Assembly: GCF_020740795.1 (NCBI RefSeq)
Contig: NC_067287.1
Location: 17,065,501-17,129,500 of the forward strand
Direction of reading: 5' to 3'
DNA length: 64,000 nucleotides
Origin: Apus apus
Taxonomy: Eukaryota; Chordata; Aves; Apodiformes; Apodidae
Shown here: positions 48,001 through 59,600 of the stretch, piece by piece
How positions within the stretch are numbered: position 1 is the first letter of the stretch
How the letters are laid out: every line of letters starts with the position of its first letter
Program-made: the position numbers and the translations under genes
The notes under the pieces: model-generated
What the model was told of the DNA's origin: nothing
Seen by the model: only the letters and a program-made list of their open reading frames with translations
The model's database searches: none

Positions 48001-51000
48001 AGGACACGGAAGGGAGAAAAAGCCACATACAACATGGATTGATAAGATGGTTAGCACTGTCTCCTGCATCTTCCCTGTATGAAGGGCTGTAGGATCAAGA
48101 CAGCTTTTCCCCTGCAATTTTCCCCACTAGCTGTGGAGAGGCACTCACCTCCAGTGTGCTGATACATTTGCAACAGGTAAGAGATTCCAGTTGAGAATAG
48201 ACAAATCGCAGTCCTCGGAGGCAGTGTGGAGGGACAGACCTCAGCTGTAGCAGTGATGAGAAAGTAAAAACAACATACATCAAAATATTACAGTGTAAGA
48301 GCAGCTGCCATCCCAGGCCCATCTGTGCAAGGGATCTCCCATTCCCCTGCTGGAGCCTCCCTCCCTAACATCCCAGCCTTTACTCATATCCAAGATTCAC
48401 ATAAGCAAGTGCTGCAGGAGTTTAGACATAGCCTTCTAGGGAAGCCACAAAAGCCTACCCAGTTTTTAGTGGAGGCATTCTGCAACCACAAAGAAAAAGT
48501 CAAACAGCAAGACTCAAAGCCAATTCTGCCTCCTGTACTTACTTCCAGATGCCGGAGGGACTTGAAAGGGAAGATCTTCACAGCAGATTGCAAAGCAGAG
48601 TTTGGAACATGAAGGAGCTGGAGAAATCAGAAAAGAAGTCTCATGTCAAGCTCGATTTGTGCTGAACAACTACTATTCTCCAAACACACTGTCTTCAGCA
48701 CCTTGAACAGCCCCCCTCATCCAGTTCAGGTGTTTGCTAACAAGCTCTCCCCCAGTGCTTGGGGTATTGGCACAGTCTCCTGGTTCCATAGTTCAACAGA
48801 GGCCAAAGAGAAAATCATGTCAGATAGCACAGACCATACAGCCCCTTTTCTGCTCCCCTGCCTATGTGGCTTCACCACTTTTAGAACCACAGGGAGGCCT
48901 GACAGCTGGATTCATCAGCCACTGCTAACAAATTTACTAAATAAAGACAAATTTAACTGCTGGAGCTGTGTTTATGGAGCAGCTGAAGCTGAACTAGCAC
49001 TCCAGAGGGAGGCGTGGGTGTGCATTTCACTAGAACATGCCAAATAAGGCAAATCACAAGCAGTTGCAATGAAACACAGAGTTGGTATCCAAGATGCTTC
49101 AAGCATGAGACTGAGGTACCTTTGGATTCTACAGTGCAGCTACAGGCTCTTTCACCACAAGGGTAGTTAGGCTGTGTTCCAGCAGCTTCTTAAATCCAGC
49201 TTCTTGTGCTTTATATGGACAGTGCATAAACCATATTTCAGACAAAGTGAGTAATGAAATAGTTAACGCTTCCACTGCAGACACCAGAGTACAACTGTAG
49301 AGACCATCTCTGCCAGCTACATCCACCTTCACACAGAAGTGACTCATCAGGTGCAGAGCTGACATCCCAAGGCCTCGTCAGCACAACCCCTTCCACAGTT
49401 AGAGCCCTGGCAGAGATGAATCACTGCCCACTGCTTGCCAGCACTAATGCAGGATGTTGAGCAGGACCATTTGTAGGGGAAGCTGGCACTGGGAAGCTCT
49501 GATGATCAGTTTTAGTAGTTAGGGGTTGTAGGGCACATGGTTGGACTTGATGATCTCGAAGGTCTTTTCCAACCTTGATGATTCTATTATTTAGCAAAGT
49601 CTATTTTAGATGCCACCCTTGCTTTGTGTCCTGACCATGTCCTCCTCCTCCACTGTCTTAAGAATCTGATCAGGCCGATATAAATTGTTAATCCCTCCAA
49701 GCAAATCAGCTACTGCACCACAATGGGCAGCTTTCCCTTCTTCACAGGCTTGTAACAGAAAGAGCCCATTTTTTGGTTAACACAAGCACCCACCACAACA
49801 CCCTCTGGACTGCAGCCTCCCTCCCCACCACCTCCTGCCAGGGGATCCGTGTTTCTCCACAGGCTCTGGGCCCCACTCCAATCCCCATCCTCAGCACACT
49901 GCTATGAAACCCTCCCAGCAACACTCAGGTAATCTCTCCAACCTGTCTCATATGGAAAACATTACAGGCCATAGTGCTTGTCCACACCACCTCCTGAGCA
50001 CCACTGTGGAACCTGAGAACAGCCACTAATCCCCCTTTCCTTTTCAGACCCATTTCAGAACCATTTCAGCACTGCTACCACCCAACACTGCCACAAAGTA
50101 TAATCATGTGTAGCCTTGTAAAATGTTCCACCTTCCAAAAGTCCCTCAGAAGAATTCCTAACTCCATACTATTATCTTTACTATAGCCTTCTTGAAATTA
50201 ACAAGGACATGTTTCTACCAACCACCCATGCTTTGAAACATATCAACCAGAACCACTGCCCAGAGAGGAGCCAAGTAAAACTCAGAGCAGTGGGTGCCTA
50301 CAACGTCTGACTGTTCTGCTGAAATACCCTGGGCTCTGCTGCCTCGTGTAGATCAGCCATCACTCAGGGAGCACTCAGCTGTGCTCAGCTGCCAGATACC
50401 ACCTGAATTGCTCAAGCATTTCAGGAAATAATACTTTTCCCAACAATGTCAACAGCTTACGAAGGTCAGAACATAATTAACCCCTGCTGCCCCTGTTTTT
50501 AACTCTGGAAAAACTTTCTGCTGAGTTGCATGGCTGATCCTGGATGAAGCAGCTACACAGTATCACGCTGAACTATGACTCCGTGCAACAGCCCCGTGAA
50601 GACCGGCCGGATCAAAGCAGCGAGCACGTCGGACGGGGCCAGTGGGCACCCAAGGAGGTGACTCTGCAGCAGGCAGAGCTGTGCCTGGCACTGCCGGGCC
50701 TGCAGCACCCCCGGCAGGCACGGACCTTCAAGGAGAGTGTCTTCTGCAGGACGTCGAAGAGGAACTGCGCCTGCAGGATGGCGGCGGTCTCGGCAGGGTG
50801 CGAGGGCAGAGCCACGAAGCCCCGGTTCTGGTTGCGGGAGCCCAGGTGCTGCTCGAAGACCTCCGTCAGGTGCTGCAGGGTGGGGGTGAGCAGCGTCAGC
50901 GTGCTGGAGCCGTCCAAGACGAGGTCCCCTGCGGGGAAGTGGAAGGCCAAGCCGGGCTGTGAGCGCTGCCGCTCCCACGCCGGAGCCTTCACTCCAGCCC

Positions 51001-51074
51001 GGCCGGGCCCGCCGCTCACCCGCGTCCTGCAGCAGCCGCGCCAGGCCGCGCACCAGCGACTCCGCCGCCGCCAT
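33027..51074 (-). CDS. STK11IP: Serine/threonine kinase 11 (LKB1) interacting protein, 24 coding exons, 1174 aa
   Basis: Cytoplasmic LRR protein known to bind LKB1 and to act at lysosomes. Exons (minus): 51020-51074, 50726-50928, 48543-48617, 48149-48244, 47094-47201, 46820-46891, 45748-45877, 45468-45571, 44729-44818, 43632-43673, 42961-43128, 42576-42657, 42117-42470, 41745-41935, 40682-40816, 39724-39919, 37799-38293, 36711-36826, 36426-36523, 36067-36245, 35742-35826, 35187-35269, 33470-33696, 33027-33167. Phases agree throughout and give 1175 codons, close to the human length (about 1090-1100 aa). The N-terminal half has leucine-rich repeats ([31 protein letters not shown]), then [12 protein letters not shown] and an acidic stretch (EEEEEKPEG). 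Two CxxC pairs (CLKC, CPNC) precede the [17 protein letters not shown] block. The C-terminus has the conserved [10 protein letters not shown]. The start [19 protein letters not shown] lies in the CpG island. Donors after exons 2 (GTCCGT) and 11 (GTCTGG) are weak. Confidence 0.95.
34355..34440 (+). mobile_element. CR1 LINE internal fragment (old)
   Basis: CTACTCAGCATTGAGGCCTC, AGCTGGAACTGCATCCAGTG and TTAGGCAC resemble the CR1 ORF2 region that reads roughly 'shared gene/ECxxSSF' in the consensus. Short and diverged, inside an STK11IP intron. Confidence 0.6.
37090..37172 (+). mobile_element. CR1 LINE 3'-end fragment (old)
   Basis: TGGTGGGCTGGACCAGATAA followed by CCTCC, CTCCTTTCCAACTTG and TTATTCTGT is the CR1 3' UTR tail in plus orientation, antisense to STK11IP. 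About 80 bp. Confidence 0.75.
39025..39430 (+). mobile_element. CR1 LINE fragment (old, diverged)
   Basis: GGACAAATGGGAAAGAGTAC, TTAGTCTAGAGGACAGAAGA and, near the end, ACTGTTAAGGTCCCTCCCAG follow the order of the CR1 ORF2 end and 3' UTR. Many differences suggest an old insertion. It lies in the STK11IP intron between exons 16 and 17. Confidence 0.7.
48618..50725 (-). other. STK11IP: STK11IP intron between exons 2 and 3
   Basis: A 2.1-kb intron. Apart from the CR1 piece at 49.5 kb I see no repeats and no conserved-looking frame. Its donor is the weak GTCCGT. Confidence 0.6.
49505..49592 (+). mobile_element. CR1 LINE 3'-end fragment
   Basis: TGGTTGGACTTGATGATCTC, AAGGTCTTTTCCAACCTTGA and TGATTCTATTATT form a typical CR1 3' tail in plus orientation, in the STK11IP intron between exons 2 and 3. 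About 90 bp. Confidence 0.85.
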
Positions 51075-51750
51075 CTGCAGGTAGGGGAGGCCGAGGCGGC
51101 GGCAGCCGGGGTGACGGCGGCCCGGCCCGGCCCGGTTCGGCTCAGCCCGGCCCGACCCGAGCCCGTCCCGCGCCGCCGCCGGCCCCTCGCACTTCCGCGT
51201 TACCACAGAGACGGGCCCTTCCGCCGCCCCAGCGAAGCGGCCGCCGCGGCTAGAGCGCCGCCTCTTACATCCGGTTGCCATGGCGCCCTCCCCAGCGTCC
51301 CCCTCCCGCCGGCGGGGCCCGCGCCCCCCGCCCCGGCCCGGGGACCCGCCGCAGCCCCACCGGCGAGCCGAGCCGGCCCGGGAGCGGCGGCACCACGCGG
51401 AGCGGCCGGCCCGCGGCGGGCCCTGCGCAGGGCCGGGGGGGCAGCGCCGCCCGCCGCCGCCGCGGCACGTGTCGGGCGGAGCGCTGTGGCGGGGCCGGGG
51501 CTCTGCGGGGCGGCGGCGGCGGCGGGCTCTGCTGCTCCGGCGGTGCGAGGTACGGGCAGGCGGGCGTGGAGGGAGGGCGGGCGGGCCGTGGCGCTCGGCG
51601 CTCCGCTGCCCCCGGGCTGCAGCAGCCCACGGGCCCCGTGGACACGCGTGGCGGGCGCCGCCGCCCGCAGAGCCCGGGCAGCCAACCTGGCCGCCCGCCC
51701 CGGCCCCGTGTGCGGGGCGCGGCGGGCCCTGGGCGCTCCGGCGCTGCCCG
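50950..51750. promoter_or_regulatory. CpG island: probable bidirectional STK11IP / SLC4A3 promoter
   Basis: Very CpG-dense (CGGCCCGGCCCGG, CCGCCGCCG runs) and covering STK11IP exon 1. About 470 bp from the STK11IP ATG, on the plus strand, a donor GCGAG|GTACGG at 51550 could end a non-coding first exon leading to the SLC4A3 acceptor at 56528. STK11IP starting here is near certain; the SLC4A3 link is inference. Confidence 0.65.
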
Positions 51751-51754
51751 GTGC

Positions 51755-51930
51755 GGGTCACGGCACGGTGCGTGGCGTGGCGCGGTGCGGGGCGGTACGA
51801 GCCGGGCACAGCGTGGGGCACAGCGTGGGGCATGGCACGGCATGGCACGGCACGTCATGGCATAGCACGGCACGGCACGGGGCATGGGGTCCCACGCACC
51901 GCTCCGCACGGCTGCACGGCACGGAACGTG
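51755..51930. repeat. GGCAC-type pentanucleotide repeat
   Basis: Imperfect tandem GGCAC/GGCAT/GGCGT units (GGCACGGCATGGCACGGCAC and similar) plus a CACAGCGTGGGG doublet cover about 175 bp at the edge of the CpG island, within the putative first intron of SLC4A3. Confidence 0.8.
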
Positions 51931-54900
51931 GTGCAGCGCATTCCCCGAGCCGGCCTTTATCCCTTCCCTCCTCCGGCTGTACGTGTGTCTGTCAGAGCTG
52001 CCTGTGGAGCTGTGTCTCCTTGTCGCTGTCCGGTCCTGGTACTTCATCCTGGAGTGGGTTTTGTTCCTGTATGTCTGTGTCTGTGTCTGTTGGCTCCGTC
52101 CCGTCTGGTGCCTCTGTGAAGGTGCTTCAGAAGTGAGTGGCTGTGATGGTTTATCCAGGCTAGTTCAGCAGGCCGTAGGAGTCATGGAAATTTAAGCTTT
52201 ATAAAAGACATCTGTATTCTTTCTTTCAGCGTAGCCATATGGCAGGGATTCACACGTTAAACATCATGCTTGAAAACTTTGTGTTTACTGTCATATGTGT
52301 TGCCTTTTGATTCTGGTGTGTGTGTCCCTGTTCCTCTGCCCTGGCAGGGGAGAGGTAGGGGCTGTGCAGCCCACTCCCGTTCCCGTTTGAGGCTGTGACT
52401 GTCACAGCAGCATCCAAATGCTTTGGTGTAGGCAGCAGCACCCCTCCTGCTCCTCTCCTCCATGGATAGACTCATCAGTATGTCTTCCCAGGAAAATCTT
52501 CCCAGGCCTCTAATCCCTCTCGTTTTTAAGCTCTTCCTGTCTGTGTCTGTCAGCCAGAGTCTCTTCTCCTCCTCTATCCCCAAACCAGCTTTGCCCCTGT
52601 GGCTTTATCCCTATCTTAACATCCACTCCTTGTCTAGACACTCCAAGGCTTATTTATTTATTAGGCAAGAGCTGAGGAGATGAGTGCAGGGCCTGATGGC
52701 TGTCTCCACGCAGCCCCTTGCCCATGGGGCTGGAACAGCCTCCTGTAGCCCTCATGTCTCATCTGTATTGCAAAGGGACAGCCTGACTGCTTGCCTCTGC
52801 ACCTCGAAGATGTGCCTGATGTGTTTTTCTCAGCATAACAGGAAAGCTCCTGCACTGGCCCTGGGAAGCAGCCTTTGGGGGTCAGAGGAAGCCCTGGTAG
52901 CAACATGTGGGAGATGCTGTAGCTGCCAGCAGCACAGAGGCATCCCTGCTTGCTTTCCTTCCGGGTTTGTTCAGCCTAGATGGTCAGCACAGGGCACAGT
53001 GATGTAGGTGAGCCAGTTCTGTTTTCTGATGTGCTTGTGGGGAGAGCAGGGTGGTGTGAGTGTGCACAGGTCGGCAGGCTGTGGAAAATTTCTGGCCTCC
53101 CTTCGAATCTGGCCTGCTGGCATGACTCTTCTATTACTGAAAATTACTTCTAGCGGGAATGCTGAATCACGTCCTGCCGATAACCAGGAGATACAGTAGG
53201 ATGAAGGTATCATTCATGCAGATTTATTTACTGGTTTGTTTTTTTTTCTTCTTTTCTTCTTTAGTGTTACGTTCTTATGGCAGCCCAGGCAGTGATGCCA
53301 GCATGCTGGGCACTTCAGCATGATGCTCAGTAGCAGAATTCTCCCTGATATTCACTTTAAGTTTCTCTTTTAAATTTTAACACATTTCTTAGTCTCTTTG
53401 TTCAGTGCTGCCTGGATAAAAATTATCTTTAGTCGTGTTTTACACCCTTGAGATCTTTCCAGACTGCTGACTTGTCCCCTCCCCATCTTAGTCATCCCAT
53501 ATTGCACTAAACAAATTTAGCTCCTAACCTTTCCTTACAAATTAATCCCTCTGGCCTTCTGGCAGTTTTTTGTTGTTTTTCTCTGAACACCATTTGTTGT
53601 GGGTAACAGGCGAGATCCGAGTAAGTGTCCATCCAGCCTTTCTCCCATAGGTTGCACAGAGTAAGGGGCAAGTGGCCTCTAGTGGCCAGCCGTCAATTAA
53701 TGCTCTGAAAGGGAGCACCAGTGCTTCCAGGCCTTGGGCAGTCCCTTCTCAAAATGTGCTAGGATCGGAGAATGTGCCTTCCATTCTTGCCCCTCTCTCG
53801 GCCCCGATGCAGCAGACTCCCCCTGCCCTGCCAGCTCAGGGTGCCCACGTGTGGCATCCTGCTTTCACAGGGTGTTGAGTGAGGGATCATTGGAAACCTC
53901 ATGGGTACCTCACAGTCCCTCTGAAATTTCAAAGCAAGGACTCTCTACTGCTCGTGCAACCATCTTGCTTTCAGCAGTTCAGTCGTGTCAGTAGAGTGAC
54001 ACATTTTCAGCCTGTTTCAGAATACGCTGCTTTGGTGGATAAAGAAAGACTTAAGTGCTGGATCTTCCCTGCCTTTTAACTTCATTAGGCAGTCAGGCTG
54101 CAGTTTTAAACTCAGTGTAACATCTTGCAAAGCTGGAGCCAGCAGAGCTTGTTGCATCCAGCAGTTCTCCCAGCTGTGGGTTTCTTCCTGCCTGGAGCAC
54201 GAGTGCCCCTGTGAGCCCCTGCCTAGCTCCAGACAAACCTGAGCTTGACCTGAAACAAAGCACATTGTTTCACAACATTGCTCATAGTTTGCAGTTTCCT
54301 TTGGAGGCCCCACATTAGTGGCACAGAGATGAAGCTGAGCATTAGTATTGTTTTTGTCAAATTACCTTTACTGTTCTGCTAGTTTTTAGGGATTCTGTCA
54401 CTAAAGGAGCTGCTGTCCAAAGTTCTGTCATAATTTTATTCCCTGAAGTAGTAGTGCTTGCAACACATCTTTGCAGGCAGTCTGTAGCTGCTGATGTTCC
54501 TTATAAATACCCAATCCTTTTTCCAACAGTCATGATGCTGTGGCCCTGCAGGACTGCAGAGTCTGGTTCCTCCTCCAGCTCTTCCCACTGGAATAAAGCA
54601 TTCCCTGCCTTCAGTTTCAAATGTGCTACCATTTGCTTTCATGGAATCATACCCTTTTCTTGAGTTAAACCTGAGAGGAAATAAAATACATGTATTATTC
54701 TTTTCTCTATCATGTGTCCAACTAAAAAGCAGCTCAGTCTCTGCTTACAGATGATTTCCAGACCTTTCTGCTTTTTTCTGCATGCTCTCTTGGAACACTT
54801 TTGGGCTATCTTTCTTGGAAAACAGAGTGTGAAGTCAAAGCTTACAGCTTAAGATCTACTGAGTGGATTGGGTATTTTCATTCCTTTTTTTCTGTCCTGC

Positions 54901-56528
54901 TCCTTGTGGCCTGGACTCTGCATTTGTTTTTTAGGCATCTCTTTTGGCAGTCACTGAAGGGTCCAATTATGCATCTGAGGAGTTTATTCCACTAAGTTTT
55001 GTCTTGTTCCTGGTAATTAGGAATGTGGACCAAGGTAGCATCCTTCATCAGTGGTCAGAGTAGCTCCTCTAGAACTTCCCTTACAGATGGCCCTAGAATT
55101 TTTGTTTGGAATAGGCTAATTATTTTATTTTAATAAGTTCTTCAGGTAGGTAGAGTAGGCAGAAACTGTAGTAGCATCTTCTGGAGATCTTCAAAGGTAG
55201 GAGGAAGGATGATGAAGTGGCCTTACTGGTGTCACCTTTACACCACCTGTTTTAGTGTTTTAGTGGCCTGTCTTGATCAGTGGCCCATACTAGGGTACTT
55301 CAAATGAGACAGTGAGAAGATCACCAGAATATAACCTATAATACTTCTTCCAAAGCTTTCATAGCTGGAGAATAGCTTGTTCTGAAAGATGGGTTTAACT
55401 TCTTTTAATTGTCTTTGTCATAAATATGACAACTTGTTACCTAGAGAGATGGCCAGGCTATCCTCTGACTTTGCAGTTTTGTTCCTGTTTGATGACATCA
55501 CTGAAAAGTGTTTTCTTTTGCCATTTAATTAATTTGTATTCTACCCTCGTAGTTTTAACAAATGTCCCTTTTTTGTGCTATGAGATGAGAACACTGCTTA
55601 TCCCTTTGTCCAAAGCACTGTGCCTGTGCTTACATCTTCTCTCCTTCTCTATATGAGCTCACAAGAGTTTTTAGAGGTCGGTACCTTCCCAGTGCCAGTC
55701 TATGTGCCATCTCCAACTCTTCCCAAGGTTCAGTCCATGCTGAGCCCAGCCTGCAGCTGTTTCTATGTTAGTCTCCATCCCACTTCTTGTCAACCATGGC
55801 ACCTCATTGCATTCTTCACTTGCAGGTGCATATTGAGCAGAGTGCTCCCTTGGGCTGTCCCGAGGGTCTTCTGTCTCCCTCAGCCACACCAGTGCAGACA
55901 GGCCACAGATCTGCAGTTTGAAGGTTGGCCTCTTTTCCCATGACATGTATTGTTTTGTGTGTGCTGTTTGAATGCTGAACTGTTTGTTGTCGTGCCACCT
56001 CTCTGGCCTGCACAGATCTCTCTGAGGTTCCTTCTGGAGGTTTTGGGATCAGTCAGTCCATTTAAAGCTGGGTGGCACAGAACCACTCTGCTGCCTGCTC
56101 CTGGCATGCTCTCCCAGCACCTGACCTTTCCAACTTTACCTTTCCCTGTCTGTCAGTCGTGCCCTGGCTTTGCACAGATGTGCTGGTGGAGAGGTGGCTG
56201 AGCAGGAACCTTTTCCATCTCTTGCACAGCCTGTGCAGGAGCTTTGTGTAGCTGCTGCCTTGGTCAGCCCCTGCAGCCTCCACACAGCAGGTCATTTGGA
56301 GGAGGACAGAGTCCCACCTGCCCTGTTGGAGCTAGTGCACAAAGCAGGGTGGGCTGGACCATTCTTGCCCCCTCGCTGTGCTGTGCCAGGGGACAAGCCT
56401 GTCCCTAGAGATGCTGGGGAGGTTTCCTGAGGGCTGGTGAGGTGACCTCTGGGTAAGGAGCCAGGGGGGTTGAGAGCAGTGACCAGCAGTCTCCCACGAC
56501 ATTCCCTTGTCCTGCCCTCTCTCCACAG
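51931..56528 (+). other. SLC4A3: Putative first intron of SLC4A3
   Basis: A 4.6-kb stretch without recognisable coding exons. A strong pyrimidine tract ending CTTCTTTAG near 53264 looks like an acceptor, but no good exon follows. The region 54.3-55.6 kb is AT-rich. If the SLC4A3 first exon is elsewhere, this is intergenic. Confidence 0.4.
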
Positions 56529-56615
56529 GTTATGCCACTCTCCAGGTTTGCTGGGTGCCTGCCGGTGAAAGAGAAGGGTTGATATTTTGCCCAGGCCCCT
56601 AGGTCCTGAACCAAA
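56529..56615 (+). other. SLC4A3: SLC4A3 5' UTR part of the first coding exon
   Basis: CTCTCTCCACAG ends at 56528 and is a good acceptor. The next 87 bases lead without another splice signal into CCAAAATGG, a strong start context. This supports an upstream non-coding exon. Confidence 0.55.
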
Positions 56616-59600
56616 ATGGCAGCTGGAGAGTCCCCTCCCGTAGGAGATGTCTTCATCGACCTGCAGCAGGTGAGGAGGGAATCCAGGAGGAGCGGGGCCG
56701 TCTCTTCCAGAGGCACCGTGCTCCTTCCAGGCTGAGTACAGGATCTGTGTCCTGACAGCCTGCTGCAGTAGGACACATGGGACAGGACTGTGCAAAGGCT
56801 GCCCACCAGCCCATATCCACCCTCCAGCAGACAGCAAACTGTGGTCCTGAATAGGCCAGAGGTTGCTCTGTGGGACCTCTGTACCTACGCTGTTGGGTGG
56901 GGTAGGCAAGGGGGAGCTGGGCAGCTTGCAATTAGACTCTGCCCTTTTAGGATGGGCTTGGGACACTAAGGTGAGAGGAGAACCAGTCTCCCCTACAGAT
57001 ACAAAGCTGCTCTTCCATCACCTAGCCTGGTCGTAGCAGGGTGGGAGCTCCAGCAGCTTTGCTGGGGTGCAGCTGGGGGGTGCAGGGAGAGGCACAAGTC
57101 TGCTAAAGCTGCCTTGCTCTCTCTTTCCACCCAGCACAGGCAGATTTGTCACAGTTGGGCCTCCGCCTGTTTCCATGGAAACATGGGAGTCCACAACAGC
57201 TCCATGCTGGCATTTCAGCTATATTGACAGGAAATTTTACCAGCTGCAGCTGCTCAGAAGGCAGAAAGGACTGGAATCACCTGATGATGCTCTTCTTGGA
57301 GCATCTTCAGCAGCAAAAGGCAAGGAAGCACCCATAGCCTGAAATGGGAGGAAAATGGGCAGAAAAAGCCTGAAGAAGGCATACCAAAGAGGAATGGGGA
57401 GCCCCTAGGAGTGCAAAGGAGAGGTGGGAAGGCACGGGGTGGTCACTAACTCAAGGGCAGCTCATCAGAGTAGGGATGCTGTTTCCCAGAGGAAAGCACA
57501 GAGAAGGTCTAAGAGAGAGAAGGATGGCAGACAGGGTAAAGGAAAGACCAGAGGGCAGCAGTTAGATGTGAGGAGAGAGGAATTCCAGATAAATAAAAGC
57601 TACATGTCTGTGCTGGTAGGAAAGGCAGGCACTGACATAGTCCCTTGATACCTGCCACTCAAGGGAGGTGTGCAGGACAGGTAAGGTATCTCTGCAGATT
57701 GTGACTTGGAGGCTGTTGGCTCTTGATTTTGAGCAGGGCTGTGCCTCTAAGTGAGTAATCTCTGCCTCAGCCCCGTTGTGTGGAGCCTGTTGCTCCTCAG
57801 AAAGACCAACACCATCTGCAGGGCGGGAGGATCCAGAGGGCTGTAGGGGTTTGCAGTGTTTGATTCTTGTCTGGCGATTTCTGTGCAGGACAGAGATCAT
57901 GCAGAGAAAGCCTCTCCTGGTGCCGAGGACGATGAGGACTTGGATAAGACTTTGTCAATCGAGAGATTTGGGGACCTGATAAGCAAGTCAGCATCAAGCA
58001 ATCTGGAGAAGCAAAGACGCAGCTACAGTGAGAGAGATTTTGAATGTATGTAGGTTTGAACCATCTACCTACTTCTACCCTCACCACCAACCCTCAGTCA
58101 GGCCCACATACTCTGCAGCCTTGTGCTGGAACCCTGCAGATCGTGTTAGCCTGCTATTCACTTTCCCCCTTCAGAGTGTTCCCAAAGTGCTACATGCACC
58201 CATTTTAGCACCAGTGCCCACAGTCTCTTCCCAGTCTGTTCCTTGTTTTCTCCATCCCTGCAGGCATAGCTACTGCCCAGCCCATGTGGCAGCCCAGCTC
58301 AGCCTGGGGCATTTGCTCACCTCCTCACCCAGCATGCAGGGCCTCTGTAGCCACTCCCCCACATTGAAATTTCCAGTTCAAAACTGGTTTTATTCCATAT
58401 GGCTGCAAAGAAACATCCAAATATGGCCAGAAGCCAGGCTGTCCTCCCCAGTCTGAAAGCAGATGGCTCCAGTCAGACATGCCTGTATATTTCTAAATAG
58501 CAACCATGAAACCATCAGAACCGTTTATCTGCTCAAAGAAAGGAGAGCAAAAATAGAAATGGTGTGTGAATTTAAAATGTTGCAGCTGTCTCACCTGTAC
58601 TCCTCTAATCAGTATATTTATTCTTTTAACTGCCCGCCCTTGACAAAGGCAACCAGTCCAAACTCACTTTGGTTGTAAAATAAGAGTGCACCCACAAGAG
58701 TGGCCATAGCTATTGCCTGGTGTCAGTGGGTTGCATTAGCTTGTAGAAACAGCAGTGAAACACAGGAAGAAGATGTGCCTGGCCAGCAGCCTGCTTGTGT
58801 GGTGGACGAGTAGCAATGGTTGGGAGAGTTTCCCACCGTCTGGCTCTCCACAGTCTGATACTGCTTATTTTCCAGCTTAGCTTTGATGGGATAAAACCTT
58901 GGGAACATTTTGTTCCAAGTACGTCACCAGGCTGTTTTCTGCTTGGCCACTCATTTCCAATGACTGTTGTAAAAGTTTGCTGGTAAAAGTTTATTGCTGT
59001 AGTGCACCCCAGCTGCTACGTTCGGCTCGTGTCATTTCTCTACAGAGGCTCCATTCAAATAGCACTTTCCACCTTGGCACACAGTCACTCACGCACATGG
59101 CTGCAAGGTGCTAATAGCTTTGCTGTGGGTTGAATACCTGTCCTGCACTAGTAGGACTTACCTGCTCAGAAGCTCTGCCTGTGTGCACAGGTGTGGGGGT
59201 TGGCTTGGAGGATTTGGACAATCTGCTTGAGCATGCATGGCAGAAGCTTCTTTGAAAAACTGACTAGAGATTTGTACTGTTTGGGGTTTTTTTGTCTTAT
59301 TAATAGGAGAGTCCTTTTTTATTTGTCAGAATCAAGCTTGTTTCCCTCTGAGCACCTGATATATTCCTGTTACCCAGGACTATGTCAGCCCTGGTTATCA
59401 GAAGTTTTATGCAGTTTGCATTCATAAAGCTGAAATATCTGGTTAGGTCATTGGACTTTGAAAGATAACATGAGCTTGTAGAAGTGAATGCTCTCTGGGT
59501 TTAGAAAGGCTTCTGCCCCATTCAAAGACAGGAATTCCTAATATGTAGGCTCTTCCTTCTGGGCTCCCTATCCAAACTACTTTTTTTTGTATCTCTTTTA

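Noticed and set aside
50544-52136. Long plus-strand open frame (530 codons) across the CpG island
   Set aside because: It is antisense to STK11IP exons 1-2 and then runs through CpG-island and GGCAC-repeat DNA. Composition explains the lack of stops, and the protein is Arg/Ala/Pro low complexity.
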